64,000 bases of DNA, taken from positions 114,193 through 178,192 of the forward strand of contig CAZTQN010000005.1 in the NCBI GenBank assembly GCA_964615765.1, given 5' to 3'. This document shows, one piece after another, positions 50,195 through 59,219 of this stretch (position 1 is its first letter; every line of letters starts with the position of its first letter). A program made the translations under genes and the position numbers. The notes beneath the pieces are model-generated. The model saw only the letters and a list, made by a program, of their open reading frames with translations. It was not told the DNA's origin and ran no database searches. This stretch comes from CAZTQN01 sp964615765 (lineage in GTDB: Bacteria > Planctomycetota > Phycisphaerae > Phycisphaerales > UBA1924).

Positions 50195-51649
50195 TCAACG
50201 GGGCGGGGTGCGGATGAGGCGCTTGGCCTCGCCGACCAGGTGCAGGGAGCCGGTGATGACGATCAGGTCGCCGCGGGTGCGGCCTTTGCCGGCGATCTCG
50301 AGGGCGGCGGCGAGCGTGGGGGCGGCCTGGGCCATGCGGTCGGCCGACTCGGTGTATCGGCGGACCAGGTCCGCCGGGTCCGCCGCGCGGGCGCTGCCGG
50401 TGGTGCGGGTGAAGATGACTTTGTCCGCCCCGAGGGCCAGCTCGGCGAGCATGCCGGGGATGTCCTTGTCCGCCGCGCACCCGAAGATGACCACCAGGGA
50501 GTCGTACGGAACCTGAGCGCTGACGGCCTTCATGAGGCACTTGACGCTGTCGGCGTTGTGCGCGCCGTCGAGCAGCACGCGGGGCGAGGTGTTGAGCAGT
50601 TCCATCCGCCCCGGCATGCGGACGGTCGCAAGCCCGTCGACGACGCGCCCTTCCGGCGCCTTGAAGCCGCGGCAGGTCAGCGCGTCGACCACGGCGAGGG
50701 CGAGGGCGCAGTTGACGGCCTGGTGCTCGCCCATGAGCGGGACGGGGACGTGCTCGAAGGCGTTGCGGTCGGTGGTGATGCCGACGCGCGCGTGCGGGCC
50801 GCGCTGCGCGTCGGACTCGAACCGCACCGACAGCTCGATGTCCTCCCCGACGACGGCGAGCGGGGCGGTGACGTCCATCGCGACCTGGCGGAGGACGGCG
50901 GCGGCCTCCGGGACCTGGCGCACGGTGAGCGCCGGCACGCCGGGCTTGAAGATGCCGGCCTTTTCCGCGGCGATTTTGGCGATGGTGTCGCCCAGGATCT
51001 GCCAGTGGTCGCGCGAGAGGCTGGTGATGGCGCTGACCTCGGGCGTGATGATGTTGGTCGAATCCAGCCGCCCGCCCAGGCCGACCTCGATCACGCCCAG
51101 GTCGACGGCCTGCTCGGCAAAGTGCAGGAACGCCATCGCCGTGACGAGCTCGAAGAACGTGGGCGGGCCGAGGGCGGGGTCGAGCTCGCTCGCGGCGGCG
51201 GCGACGGTCTGCGCGAGGCGGACGAAGTCGCTCTCGGCGACCATGGCGCGGTTGATGCGGATGCGCTCGCGGATATCGACCAGGTGGGGCGAGGTGTAGA
51301 TGCCCACGGCGTAGCCGCAGCCTTCCATGCAGCCGGCGATCATCTCGCAGGTCGAGCCCTTGCCCTTGGTGCCGGCGACGTGGACGGACTTGAAGGCCGT
51401 ATGCGGGTCGCCCAGGGCGCGGGCGAGGACGCGCATGCGGTCGAGCTTGAGGGCGTCGGCAACGGCGCGGGTGGGCCCGAGGCGCTCGAGGTTGGCGTGC
51501 TCGTCGAGCCAGGCCAGCACGCCGCCCATGTCCGTGAGTTTCTTGGGTTTGCGAGTCACCACGCCCGTCCCTGCGGCCGCACCGGGGTGCGCCGCGGTCG
51601 CCGCGGGCACGCCGGGCGGTGTGTGCTGTTCTCCCGTGCGAGACGCCAT
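50195..51649 (-). CDS. folC: Dihydrofolate/folylpolyglutamate synthase
   Basis: ATP-dependent ligase adding glutamate to dihydropteroate or folates. 484 residues. The P-loop is HVAGTKGKGSTCEMIA near residue 95, with YTSPHLVDIRERIRIN, FFELVTAMAFLHFA, GVIEVGLGGRLDSTN and VLLDGAHNADSVKCL as further family blocks. The first 40 residues (Thr/Ala/Pro/Gly-rich) are poor in similarity; a start within them is possible, for example the GTG giving VVTRKPKK. It is flanked closely by argB (25 bases) and a GNAT gene (36 bases), all on the minus strand. Confidence 0.94.
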   Translation of the reverse strand: MASRTGEQHTPPGVPAATAAHPGAAAGTGVVTRKPKKLTDMGGVLAWLDEHANLERLGPTRAVADALKLDRMRVLARALGDPHTAFKSVHVAGTKGKGSTCEMIAGCMEGCGYAVGIYTSPHLVDIRERIRINRAMVAESDFVRLAQTVAAAASELDPALGPPTFFELVTAMAFLHFAEQAVDLGVIEVGLGGRLDSTNIITPEVSAITSLSRDHWQILGDTIAKIAAEKAGIFKPGVPALTVRQVPEAAAVLRQVAMDVTAPLAVVGEDIELSVRFESDAQRGPHARVGITTDRNAFEHVPVPLMGEHQAVNCALALAVVDALTCRGFKAPEGRVVDGLATVRMPGRMELLNTSPRVLLDGAHNADSVKCLMKAVSAQVPYDSLVVIFGCAADKDIPGMLAELALGADKVIFTRTTGSARAADPADLVRRYTESADRMAQAAPTLAAALEIAGKGRTRGDLIVITGSLHLVGEAKRLIRTPPR

Positions 51650-51685
51650 GCCGGTTTGAGCGTATCCACGCGGCGGGCGGCGTGT

Positions 51686-52255
51686 TCAGGCGGGCGGGGG
51701 CTTGACGCGGCGGGACATGCGGACGTCGTCGACATAGACGCCGTGGTTGAACTTGAACTCGCCGAAGCGCCGGTGGTCTTCGACGAACCCCATCGCTTTG
51801 TACAGCGCGATGGCGCGGTGGTTGTGCGCGAACACGCCCAGGCAGACGCGCTCGATGATCGGGTGGGCCTCGGCCCACGCCAGCAACGCGGCGATGAGCG
51901 CCCGCCCGACGCCCTGATCGCGGTACGGGGCCGCGACGGAGACGCCGAGTCGCCCGTGGTGCCGCATGCGCTCGATGTTCTGCCCGCGGAAGTCGATCTC
52001 GCCGGCGAACACGCCGTCGACCTCGGCGACGAGAAAGAGCTGGTCCGGGTGCGTGCGCCGGGTCTCGATGGACTTGACCACCTCGGTGACGACCAGCCCG
52101 TCGGGGTCCGGCTTGCCGACGCCGAACTCGCTGGCCGTGTCGTACATGTGCACCGCGTGCTCGATCAGTCGGGCGGCGTCGGTCCACTCGGCGCAGCGGA
52201 TCACGCCCGGGCGGCCGGTCCGCGTGGTAAAGGTAGTGGGCGGGATGACGGCCAT
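51686..52255 (-). CDS. GNAT-family N-acetyltransferase (RimI-like)
   Basis: 189 residues from the ATG at 52255; the frame remains open upstream to 52345. The acetyl-CoA site is GVSVAAPYRDQGVGRALIAALLAWAE, preceded by GEIDFRGQNIERMRHHGRL and followed by VCLGVFAHNHRAIALYKAMGFVEDHRR, typical of RimI/PhnO-like acetyltransferases. The substrate is unknown. It heads the set GNAT-folC-argB. Confidence 0.88.
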   Translation of the reverse strand: MAVIPPTTFTTRTGRPGVIRCAEWTDAARLIEHAVHMYDTASEFGVGKPDPDGLVVTEVVKSIETRRTHPDQLFLVAEVDGVFAGEIDFRGQNIERMRHHGRLGVSVAAPYRDQGVGRALIAALLAWAEAHPIIERVCLGVFAHNHRAIALYKAMGFVEDHRRFGEFKFNHGVYVDDVRMSRRVKPPPA

Positions 52256-52348
52256 CGGCACAGCGAACGGGCACACCGAGCCCCCGACACGACCATCGTC
52301 GCGGCCGGCTTCCGCGGGGTCAATCCTGCCTGCCGGTACACTCACGCC

Positions 52349-53077
52349 GTGGACCAGGCGGCTCCAACGAACCCGCGGACGCCCGCGTTCTGCAGACGCT
52401 GCGGGTACGACCTGTCGGACTCCGTCGCCGGCCCGTGCCCCGAATGCTCGCGCCCGTTTGATCCGGCGGATCCGCGAACATTCTTCCGGTCCGCGCGGGC
52501 CCGGCGTCTGCGTGCGTGGCGCCGGCGGGCGGCGTGGGCGCTGGTCGGCCTGGTGGTCTTCGGCGTGTTCGCGCCCAGAGGGTTCGTGACCACGCGGTTG
52601 ACGTGGACAGTCACGCCGTCGCCGGCGCCGGGCGCGGGGGGCGCCTCAACAACGCCCGCACCGACGACGTTCTCGTGGACCGAGACGCGCATCCACCTGA
52701 TCCCGCCGACGTGGCTCGGCCCGTCCGGGCTCGGGCTGCGCCGCTATCCGTGGTGGACGCTTGTGCAAGGGACGCCCGCGCCCGCGCAAGCTGCGGGCGG
52801 CGCGGCGTCATTCGGCTTACGCGTCGTCGCGTCGTCGTGGAACTGGCACGCCAGCCCGGCGGGCTCGCTCGGGGGGATGGCCGCGTGGACCACGGGCGAA
52901 ACCATGCTCCTCAACAACATTCCGGCGGATCCGCAGCGCTCGTCGGACATCATGAACGCGCTGGCGGAGACCTACTTCACCGGGGGCGGCGCGATCTCGT
53001 TCATATCGCCCCCGACGCAGGCGACGCCCTCGCCGCTGGACGCCGCTAGCGGGCCGGCTGAGCCGACAGATCGCTGA
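52349..53077 (+). CDS. Zinc-ribbon membrane protein, hypothetical
   Basis: About 242 residues from a GTG at 52349; the same frame is open for more than 2 kb upstream, antisense to argB-folC, which I treat as non-coding. The N-terminal zinc ribbon is CRRCGYDLSDSVAGPCPECS, followed by a basic stretch and one membrane segment (WALVGLVVFGVFAPRGFVT). The rest looks extracytoplasmic, with Trp-rich parts (YPWWTLVQ, SSWNWHASP). The same ribbon occurs in the two genes at 56-59 kb, though there it follows a first membrane segment. Its last 32 bases overlap the end of the convergent phosphatase gene. Confidence 0.7.
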   Translation: MDQAAPTNPRTPAFCRRCGYDLSDSVAGPCPECSRPFDPADPRTFFRSARARRLRAWRRRAAWALVGLVVFGVFAPRGFVTTRLTWTVTPSPAPGAGGASTTPAPTTFSWTETRIHLIPPTWLGPSGLGLRRYPWWTLVQGTPAPAQAAGGAASFGLRVVASSWNWHASPAGSLGGMAAWTTGETMLLNNIPADPQRSSDIMNALAETYFTGGGAISFISPPTQATPSPLDAASGPAEPTDR

Positions 53078-54245
53078 GGAACACCGTCTGCCGCGTGAGC
53101 AGTTGCCCGCGGTCGCCGATTGCTTCGAAGGCGATGGAGGTGGTTTCCGGCGTCTGGCCCCAAGCGATGCGGACAAGGCCGAAGGTGGTTTCCTTGCGGA
53201 CGGGCCCGACGCGGAGCGTGTTGGGGTCGCGGGCCGGTTCGGGGCGCTGGGTCATGCCGCTGGAGGTGAAGTCCCACATCGGGTAGGGCACGGCCCGCTC
53301 GGGCGAGAGGCCGCGGTCGACGGAGATTTCCGTCAGGTGGCGATCGCCGGAGAGGAACACGACGCCGCTGGCGTTGGTGGAGGCGATCAGGCCGTACAGA
53401 CGCTGGCGCTCGTGCGGGAAGTTGCCCCAGGTTTCAAAGCCGTGCTCGTCGGCGACGACCTGGATGCTGGAGGCGATGATGCGGACCTCGGCGGGCTGCT
53501 TCAACTGCTCGGCGAGCCAGGTCCACTGCGCCTCGCCCAGCATCGTGCGCGAGGTGTCGGCGGTGGGGACGTACGGCCCGCGCCGGCCCACGGCCCGCCC
53601 GGCTTCGCGCTGCGCGTCGGTCGCACGCTCCAGCGGGTCGCGGAAGTAGCGCGTGTCGAGCATGATGACCTGCACGCGCCGCCCCGTGGGGCCGAAGACG
53701 CGCGCGGAGTAGATCCCTTCACGCTGACGAGCCGGGTCGGCCGGTGAGAAGCCGTAGAAGTCCATGAACAGGCGCTGGCTGTCGCGCTTCAGCGGGTACT
53801 CGGTGCCGGCGTCGTTGGCGCCGAAGTCGTGGTCGTCCCACGTGGCCATGACGGGGCAGGTGCGCTGGATGCGCTGCCAGCCGGGCTGGGCGGCGAGCAT
53901 GGCGTACGCCTCTTCAAGACGGCCCACCGTCTCGACCGGGGCCATGACCATCTTGCCGTCTTTCTCCCAGAAGTCGGCGTAGTGGTTGTCGCCGATGAAG
54001 AGGAACAGGTCGGGGTTGGTCGCGACGATCTCGGTCCAGATCGGCTGGGCCTCGCGCTCGCGGGCGCAGGAGCCGAACGCGATGACGTCGAGCGGTTCGA
54101 CCCCGCCGGCCGGCGCGGTCTGCGCCGCTGCTGGCGCGGGGGCGCCGAGCGTGATCGCCATCGCCGCCAGCCCACCGACCAGCCCACCGACCACCACCGC
54201 GCCCAGCCCGCCAGTGCGGGCACGAATCGTGCACATGTTCGCCAT
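53046..54245 (-). CDS. PhoD-like alkaline phosphatase/phosphodiesterase
   Basis: About 399 residues; the ATG at 54245 follows GGAGGTG and is preferred over an upstream ATG at 54296. Signal region VVVGGLVGGLAAMAITLGAPAPAAAQ. PhoD-type metal motifs: FGSCARE, LFLFIGDNHYAD, MATWDDHDFGANDAG, QVIMLDTRYFRDPLE and VVFLSGDRHLTEIS, which would bind the Fe/Ca cluster. Smaller than B. subtilis PhoD and lacking its N-terminal domain, like many planctomycete relatives. Likely periplasmic or secreted phosphate scavenging. It lies 47 bases after glyS and may be co-transcribed with it. Confidence 0.9.
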   Translation of the reverse strand: MANMCTIRARTGGLGAVVVGGLVGGLAAMAITLGAPAPAAAQTAPAGGVEPLDVIAFGSCAREREAQPIWTEIVATNPDLFLFIGDNHYADFWEKDGKMVMAPVETVGRLEEAYAMLAAQPGWQRIQRTCPVMATWDDHDFGANDAGTEYPLKRDSQRLFMDFYGFSPADPARQREGIYSARVFGPTGRRVQVIMLDTRYFRDPLERATDAQREAGRAVGRRGPYVPTADTSRTMLGEAQWTWLAEQLKQPAEVRIIASSIQVVADEHGFETWGNFPHERQRLYGLIASTNASGVVFLSGDRHLTEISVDRGLSPERAVPYPMWDFTSSGMTQRPEPARDPNTLRVGPVRKETTFGLVRIAWGQTPETTSIAFEAIGDRGQLLTRQTVFLSDLSAQPAR

Positions 54246-54292
54246 GAACCACCTCCAGGCGGGCAAGGCTACTGCGCCCAGCCTGGTGGTGG

Positions 54293-55897
54293 TCAAGAGC
54301 CGATACGTTCCGACAAGAACGCCGGGACTTGCGCGATATTTACACGCGCCTGCGTGCCGGTATCGCGATCGCGCACGGTGACCGTTTGGCCGGCCGCCGT
54401 CTCACCGTCGATCGTGAAGCAGAACGGACAGCCGGCCTCGTCCATGCGGGCGTACCGCTTGCCGATCGACTGCTTCTCGTCGGTCTCGATGAGGCCCTGG
54501 CGCCAGAAGCGGGCGTTCAGGTCGGCGTGCAGTTTCTCGGCGATCTCGGGCATGCCGTCCTTGTTCACCAGCGGGAAGACGGCGGCCTTGATCGGGGCCA
54601 GGCGCGGGTGGATCTTCATGAACTCCGGGCTAGGACGGGAGTCGTCCTTCGTGTACGCCTCGCACAGGATCGCGAGCACACCGCGGTCGATGCCGGCGGC
54701 GGGTTCGATGCAGTGCGGCAGGTAGCGCTCGCCGCGCTTCGAACCGTTGGGCAGCACCTCGCCGCGGTCGGTATCAAAGTACTCGAGCTTGGCCTTGCTG
54801 TGCTCTTGGTGCTGGCGCAGGTCGTAGTCGCCGCGGTGCGCCACGCCCTCGAGCTCGCCGAAGTCCGGCGCGGTGAAGGGGAAGCGGTACTCGACGTCGC
54901 TCCCGGCGAGCGAGTAGTGAGCCAGATCCTTCTTCGGCGTGTCGTAGATGCGCAGGTTGTCGCCCGCCAAGCCGATGCTCTGCCACCATTCCATACGGAA
55001 CTGGCGCCAGAAGTCGAACCAGGCCAGGCTCTCGTCCGGGTGGCAGAAGAACTCGAGCTCGGCCTGCTCGAACTCGCGCGAGCGGAAGGTGAAGTTCCGC
55101 GGCGTGACTTCGTTGCGGAATGAGCGGCCCGTATTGCCGATGCCGAAGGGCACCTTGACGCGCGTCGTGTCGACGACGTTCTTGAACTGCACGAACACGC
55201 CCTGGGCCGTTTCCGGGCGGAGGTAGGCCTTGTTCGCCTCGTCGCGGATCGCGCCGGGGATGGTGTCGAACATCAGGTTGAACATGCGCGGCTCGGTCAG
55301 CGAGCCGGGCTTCTCCGCGTCGGGCGCGATGACGCGCGTCCACGGCTGCGGAATCGCCGAGAGCAGCACGCTCACCACCGCGCCGAAGGTCTTCTCGGCC
55401 TTCTTCTTCTGCTTGGCTTCGCTCGGGTGATCGCGCATGTAGGCGAACACGGGCTTGTCGCCGGCCGCCGCGACGCCCGCCTCGGGGATGTACACCTGCA
55501 CGTGGTCGTAGCGGTATCGCCCGCGGGTTTCGCGGCAATCGACCATCGGGTCATTGAACCCGCCGACGTGCCCCGACGCTTCCCACACGCGCGGGTGCTG
55601 GATGATGCACGTCTCGACCGGCACACAGCGCACGGCCTGCCCGCCGGGACCCTTGCGCCCCCAGCACGGGTTGAGGATCATGTCCTGCCACCACGCGTCG
55701 CGCAGGTTCTTCTTGAGCTGGGCCCCGAGCGGGCCGTAATCCCAGAACCCGTTGATCCCGCCGTAGATCTCGCTGGCCTGGTAGATGAAGCCGCGGCGCT
55801 TGCAGAGCGCCATGATGGCGTCCATGGACTTGGCGGCGGCGCTGGCCGCGTGATCGGCGGCGGGCTTCGGGGCGTTTTCGGGGGTCGGCGTAGACAT
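54293..55897 (-). CDS. glyS: Glycyl-tRNA synthetase (class II, alpha2 type)
   Basis: Charges tRNA-Gly. 534 residues, the single-chain dimeric type found in many bacteria, archaea and eukaryotes (the alternative alpha2beta2 form is absent). Family blocks: LCKRRGFIYQASEIYGGINGFWDYGPLG, YLRPETAQGVFVQFKN, GIGNTGRSFRNEVTPRNFTFRSREFEQAELEFF, IEPAAGIDRGVLAIL and DEAGCPFCFTIDGE. A 45-residue segment with DKPVFAYMRDHPSEAKQKKKAEK appears in the insert between motifs 1 and 2. No T-box or other leader element was seen. Confidence 0.95.
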   Translation of the reverse strand: MSTPTPENAPKPAADHAASAAAKSMDAIMALCKRRGFIYQASEIYGGINGFWDYGPLGAQLKKNLRDAWWQDMILNPCWGRKGPGGQAVRCVPVETCIIQHPRVWEASGHVGGFNDPMVDCRETRGRYRYDHVQVYIPEAGVAAAGDKPVFAYMRDHPSEAKQKKKAEKTFGAVVSVLLSAIPQPWTRVIAPDAEKPGSLTEPRMFNLMFDTIPGAIRDEANKAYLRPETAQGVFVQFKNVVDTTRVKVPFGIGNTGRSFRNEVTPRNFTFRSREFEQAELEFFCHPDESLAWFDFWRQFRMEWWQSIGLAGDNLRIYDTPKKDLAHYSLAGSDVEYRFPFTAPDFGELEGVAHRGDYDLRQHQEHSKAKLEYFDTDRGEVLPNGSKRGERYLPHCIEPAAGIDRGVLAILCEAYTKDDSRPSPEFMKIHPRLAPIKAAVFPLVNKDGMPEIAEKLHADLNARFWRQGLIETDEKQSIGKRYARMDEAGCPFCFTIDGETAAGQTVTVRDRDTGTQARVNIAQVPAFLSERIGS

Positions 55898-55951
55898 GGG
55901 GCGGATGGTAGGGAGCGGCGGGCGGAGCGGCCTTTCTCGGGTGATTCCTCA

Positions 55952-57478
55952 TCACGGCGGCGGCGGGGCCGCGGCGGGCGGCATCTCCGGAACAAGATAC
56001 TCCACGCGGCTGGGCGACGCGAGCTCCCCGCCGACCGCGAGATCCTCGTACAGCACCCGCACGCCCGCGTATCGCTCCAGGCCCTGCCGCGCGTCCGCAC
56101 AGTCCGCGTGCGAGACCAGCTCGACGTCGACGCGCTGCGCGTCCAGCGGCGGGCCGCCCTTGCCGAACCACTCGCCCACGGTAGGCGTCAACACGTACGG
56201 GCTCGGCCCGCGGCTTTCAAAGCACGTGAGCAAGAGGCAGACCGACCACGAGCGTCCGGTGCGGGCGCCGTCGCGCCGTTCGTAAATGGTGGCGCGGGCG
56301 CAGATCGGGAGCGTGAGCGCCGGCCGCGTCATCGAGAGGATGCCGCCGCCCGTACCGTCTTGAGCCGCGCGCACCGACAGTCTAACGGCGCGGACTTCGG
56401 TGATGGACTCCGGGTGCAGGACCATCGGCACCGTCTGCGTGCCTGGCGGATCGATGCGCAGGTGCATCGGAGCCGACCAGGCGTGCAGCGGCTTCTGCGC
56501 AAGTCGCGCCATAAGAGCGTCATCGACCCGATACGGATCGTCTCGGGCCGGGACGAGGTCGACATGCCACGAGCCGCGGAGTCTTGCCTCGCGCGTTCCC
56601 GGCGGCAGATCGGGAACAACGAACTGCACGCCCGGAGAGAAGAACGAGTCGGACTGGGCCGATCGCAGCAGCCGGCCGACACTCTCGTAGGGCAGCGGCG
56701 CCCGGTCCGCCGCGGGAATCGCGACCCACGCATCGCCGACGCGCACCTCCAGCACCAGGTTCTTCACGAAATAATCGAACGCGTACTCGTCCTGACTGAT
56801 CGTGATCGCCGGATCCAGCACGGCGTTTACCACCATGCCCGAACGAACAGCGCTCGGCATATCCCGCAGCGCGACCGTCGCCGCCCGCGAGACGAACAGT
56901 TGCTCCTGCTCCTCGCTGACGAGCCCGGCCTGCCAGGCGTGCATGAAGATCCCGGTCCAGCTCGGGTGCCAGGCCCCACGCCCGGCCCGAGCCGCTCCCT
57001 GGGCGGCGAGCGCGTGCGCGACGAGTGCGCGCTGCGTGCCATCACTGACGCGGCCGGCGCGCACGCGGGTGGCGAGTTCGTCCACCAAATCGCGCCCGCT
57101 GTCCGGCGTCACGACGGCACGCAGCACCAGCGTGGGGAGCATCGGGTACAGCCGCACGCCGCGCGCGGCACGCACGCCCAGACCGACGCTGGCCACCACA
57201 CCAACCAGCAGCACGGCGGCGGCCACGATCATCGCCCCGCGCGAACGCACGCGCCCACCGATCCGCACCGCCCGTCGCGACCGCAGCCCAGCGCCACACT
57301 CCGGACAGTTTGCGGCCGCCGGGATCAGCCCGACAAGATCAAAGCCGCACCGGCGACAGATCGGATGGTCATTCACCCGCCGCCCGCGCACGGCCCGGAT
57401 CATCAGCACCAGCCCGACGAGCGCCGTCGCGACCGCGGCGAGCACCCACCACACCGCGAACAAATTGGGACCGGTCAT
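55952..57478 (-). CDS. Zinc-ribbon membrane protein, hypothetical (paralogue 1)
   Basis: 508 residues; GGAGGTG lies a few bases before the ATG. Order: membrane segment (about 7-27), RGRRVNDHPICRRCGFDL...CPECGAGL zinc ribbon (about 30-60), a second membrane segment (MIVAAAVLLVGVVASVGLGV), then a long extracytoplasmic part with no motif I recognise. It shares the whole layout and many positions with the next gene upstream (57527), for instance RGRRVNDHP, the CR.CxFDLVGL ribbon and LYPMLPTLVL / IYVKLPTAVL, so they are tandem duplicates that have diverged. Confidence 0.8.
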   Translation of the reverse strand: MTGPNLFAVWWVLAAVATALVGLVLMIRAVRGRRVNDHPICRRCGFDLVGLIPAAANCPECGAGLRSRRAVRIGGRVRSRGAMIVAAAVLLVGVVASVGLGVRAARGVRLYPMLPTLVLRAVVTPDSGRDLVDELATRVRAGRVSDGTQRALVAHALAAQGAARAGRGAWHPSWTGIFMHAWQAGLVSEEQEQLFVSRAATVALRDMPSAVRSGMVVNAVLDPAITISQDEYAFDYFVKNLVLEVRVGDAWVAIPAADRAPLPYESVGRLLRSAQSDSFFSPGVQFVVPDLPPGTREARLRGSWHVDLVPARDDPYRVDDALMARLAQKPLHAWSAPMHLRIDPPGTQTVPMVLHPESITEVRAVRLSVRAAQDGTGGGILSMTRPALTLPICARATIYERRDGARTGRSWSVCLLLTCFESRGPSPYVLTPTVGEWFGKGGPPLDAQRVDVELVSHADCADARQGLERYAGVRVLYEDLAVGGELASPSRVEYLVPEMPPAAAPPPP

Positions 57479-57526
57479 CGGGCACCTCCGGCTGGATACA
57501 CGATCGCTCGGACCGCAATGACCGCC

Positions 57527-59005
57527 TTACCGCCGCTCCGACCTGGGATGATCCTCGGTCGACACGTCCATCTCGTCGGCGGCGACAAACGTCCAGTCAA
57601 TCGGGTCTCCCGAATGAACCGGGACATTCCGAAACACAGCCCGCAAACCAACGACCTGCTCCGGCGCGGTGCCCAAGCTCACGAGTTCCGTGCAGTTCAC
57701 GAGTTCCACGTCGACCCGCTCGGCGGCAAAGTCTGTCCGGAACGACGACTCCATATCAACATCGCACGCCGAGCACACGTAGTTCGGCCCCGCTGCGGTG
57801 AGGCTGCCGGTCCATCGCCTGCCTGTGCGGACCCCGTCTGCCAGTTCATGGACAATTGCCTCCAGCGCGATCGCGGCAGGAGTTTGCTCGTAGCTCGCGA
57901 CCACGCGCGGAGCAGGCTTTGTCTCCACGACGATCTTCAGGGACTTGCGAAGCTGCGACACCGCGTTCTCGTCGGCGACAATGTCCACGATCGGCGCGTC
58001 CGGAGCGACCTGACGAACCGTGATCGTCTGCTTCCAGGATGTCCGTGGCGCATCCTTGCGACCTTCGGCGTGGAGGGCCGCGCTGAGCGAGCGATTATCC
58101 TCCGAGCGCGGCACCAAGTGCACGCTCCAAGCGCCATGAACTTCCAGCGTGCGCTCGCCGTCATCCGCGTTGGGCAACGGCGCATAGAGCTGCGTTGAAG
58201 ACATTCCCCAGCCGGCCGTGCCCACCCGCCACTCGTTCATGAAGGAAGTACCAGGCGCACCGCTCGCTGGTCGATCGATTCCGATCTCGCCGAACATCAC
58301 GATGTTGAACGCACTGGGCGCTATCGCGCTGGTGGGCATAACAACCAGTCCAAGCGGCTGCCCACGTCGCACCCGGCTGCGATGCTTGACCGCTGGCGTG
58401 AACGCCCGATCAAGAAACGCCCGCGTGTCGGCCTCGCTCATCTGATCGGCCTCCCACGCGAGCACGAACAGGTCGCCCCACGCGGTGTTCCACGTGATCT
58501 CGCCGGCCGCCGCCGCCGCCTGCCGCGACAGCGCGCGTTCGCCGAGTTGCTTCAGCGACGATGTGCTGACATTTCCCGCTTGCGCCCGGGCCAGCAACTC
58601 CGTCAGCATCTGCGGACTATCGCTCACGCGGCTGATCGTCACCAGCACCGCCGTCGGAAGCTTCACATAGATGTTCACCCCGCGAACGGCCGTGACACCC
58701 AGCCCGCCCATCCCCGCCAGCCCGATCAGCAACACCGCCGCGGCCACCACCACACCGCGCAGCCCGCCGTAGCGGCGCACCCGCGCCCCAACCCGCACGG
58801 CGTTCTTCGCGTCCAGCCGCGACCCGCATTCCGGGCACGCTTCCGCTGCGGGCATCAGTCCGACCAGATCAAACCGGCACCGGCGACAGACCGGGTGGTC
58901 ATTCACCCGTCGCCCGCGCACCGCGGCGATGAGCATCACCAGCCCGAGCAGCGTCGCCACGCCCGCGAGCGCCCACAACACCACCATCAGCACACCACCC
59001 GCCAT
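57527..59005 (-). CDS. Zinc-ribbon membrane protein, hypothetical (paralogue 2)
   Basis: About 492 residues. The ATG at 59005 has GGGAGGTG in good position and is preferred over the one at 59026. The two membrane segments and zinc ribbon (VCRRCRFDLVGLMPAAEACPECGSRL) match paralogue 1, 48 bases downstream. The extracytoplasmic part is again unrecognised. It heads a minus-strand run of four closely spaced genes (two paralogues, glyS, phosphatase). A heptamer repeat array lies 135-190 bases upstream. Confidence 0.8.
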   Translation of the reverse strand: MAGGVLMVVLWALAGVATLLGLVMLIAAVRGRRVNDHPVCRRCRFDLVGLMPAAEACPECGSRLDAKNAVRVGARVRRYGGLRGVVVAAAVLLIGLAGMGGLGVTAVRGVNIYVKLPTAVLVTISRVSDSPQMLTELLARAQAGNVSTSSLKQLGERALSRQAAAAAGEITWNTAWGDLFVLAWEADQMSEADTRAFLDRAFTPAVKHRSRVRRGQPLGLVVMPTSAIAPSAFNIVMFGEIGIDRPASGAPGTSFMNEWRVGTAGWGMSSTQLYAPLPNADDGERTLEVHGAWSVHLVPRSEDNRSLSAALHAEGRKDAPRTSWKQTITVRQVAPDAPIVDIVADENAVSQLRKSLKIVVETKPAPRVVASYEQTPAAIALEAIVHELADGVRTGRRWTGSLTAAGPNYVCSACDVDMESSFRTDFAAERVDVELVNCTELVSLGTAPEQVVGLRAVFRNVPVHSGDPIDWTFVAADEMDVSTEDHPRSERR

Positions 59006-59140
59006 GAACCACCTCCCAGCATCCACATCACCCGGCCGCGACCACGCGCGACCGCACGCCGCAACGCACCTTATGTTACCCGCTCGACATGAGAACGCGA
59101 TTGCCCGGCCAACTCACCGGTGACCCTCATCCTCTTTTCG

Positions 59141-59195
59141 CTTCCCGCTTCCCGCTTCCCGTTTCCCGAATCCCGAATCCCGAGTCCCATTTCCC
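59141..59195 (-). repeat. Eight-copy heptamer array (GGGNNNN on minus strand)
   Basis: Eight CCC triplets occur at an exact 7-base period, from 59144 to 59095+100 (last at 59193-59195). On the minus strand the units are GGGAAAT, GGGACTC, GGGATTC (x2), GGGAAAC and GGGAAGC (x3). This is a regular G3N4 quadruplex pattern. It sits in the divergent gap between 59005 (minus) and 59220 (plus), 25 bases before the latter. Confidence 0.85.
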
Positions 59196-59219
59196 ACGCC
59201 CCCCCACTACCATCCGCCC

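Noticed and set aside
49991..52348. A plus-strand frame open for over 2 kb, antisense to argB, folC and a GNAT gene
   Set aside because: The translation is Gly/Ala/Asp/Val-rich with no family pattern, while the minus strand encodes clear enzymes. GC-rich DNA keeps antisense frames open. Only the part from 52349 is accepted.
59141..59195. Considered a CRISPR array or VNTR-type satellite
   Set aside because: Seven-base units with no spacers; better described as a heptamer G-run repeat.
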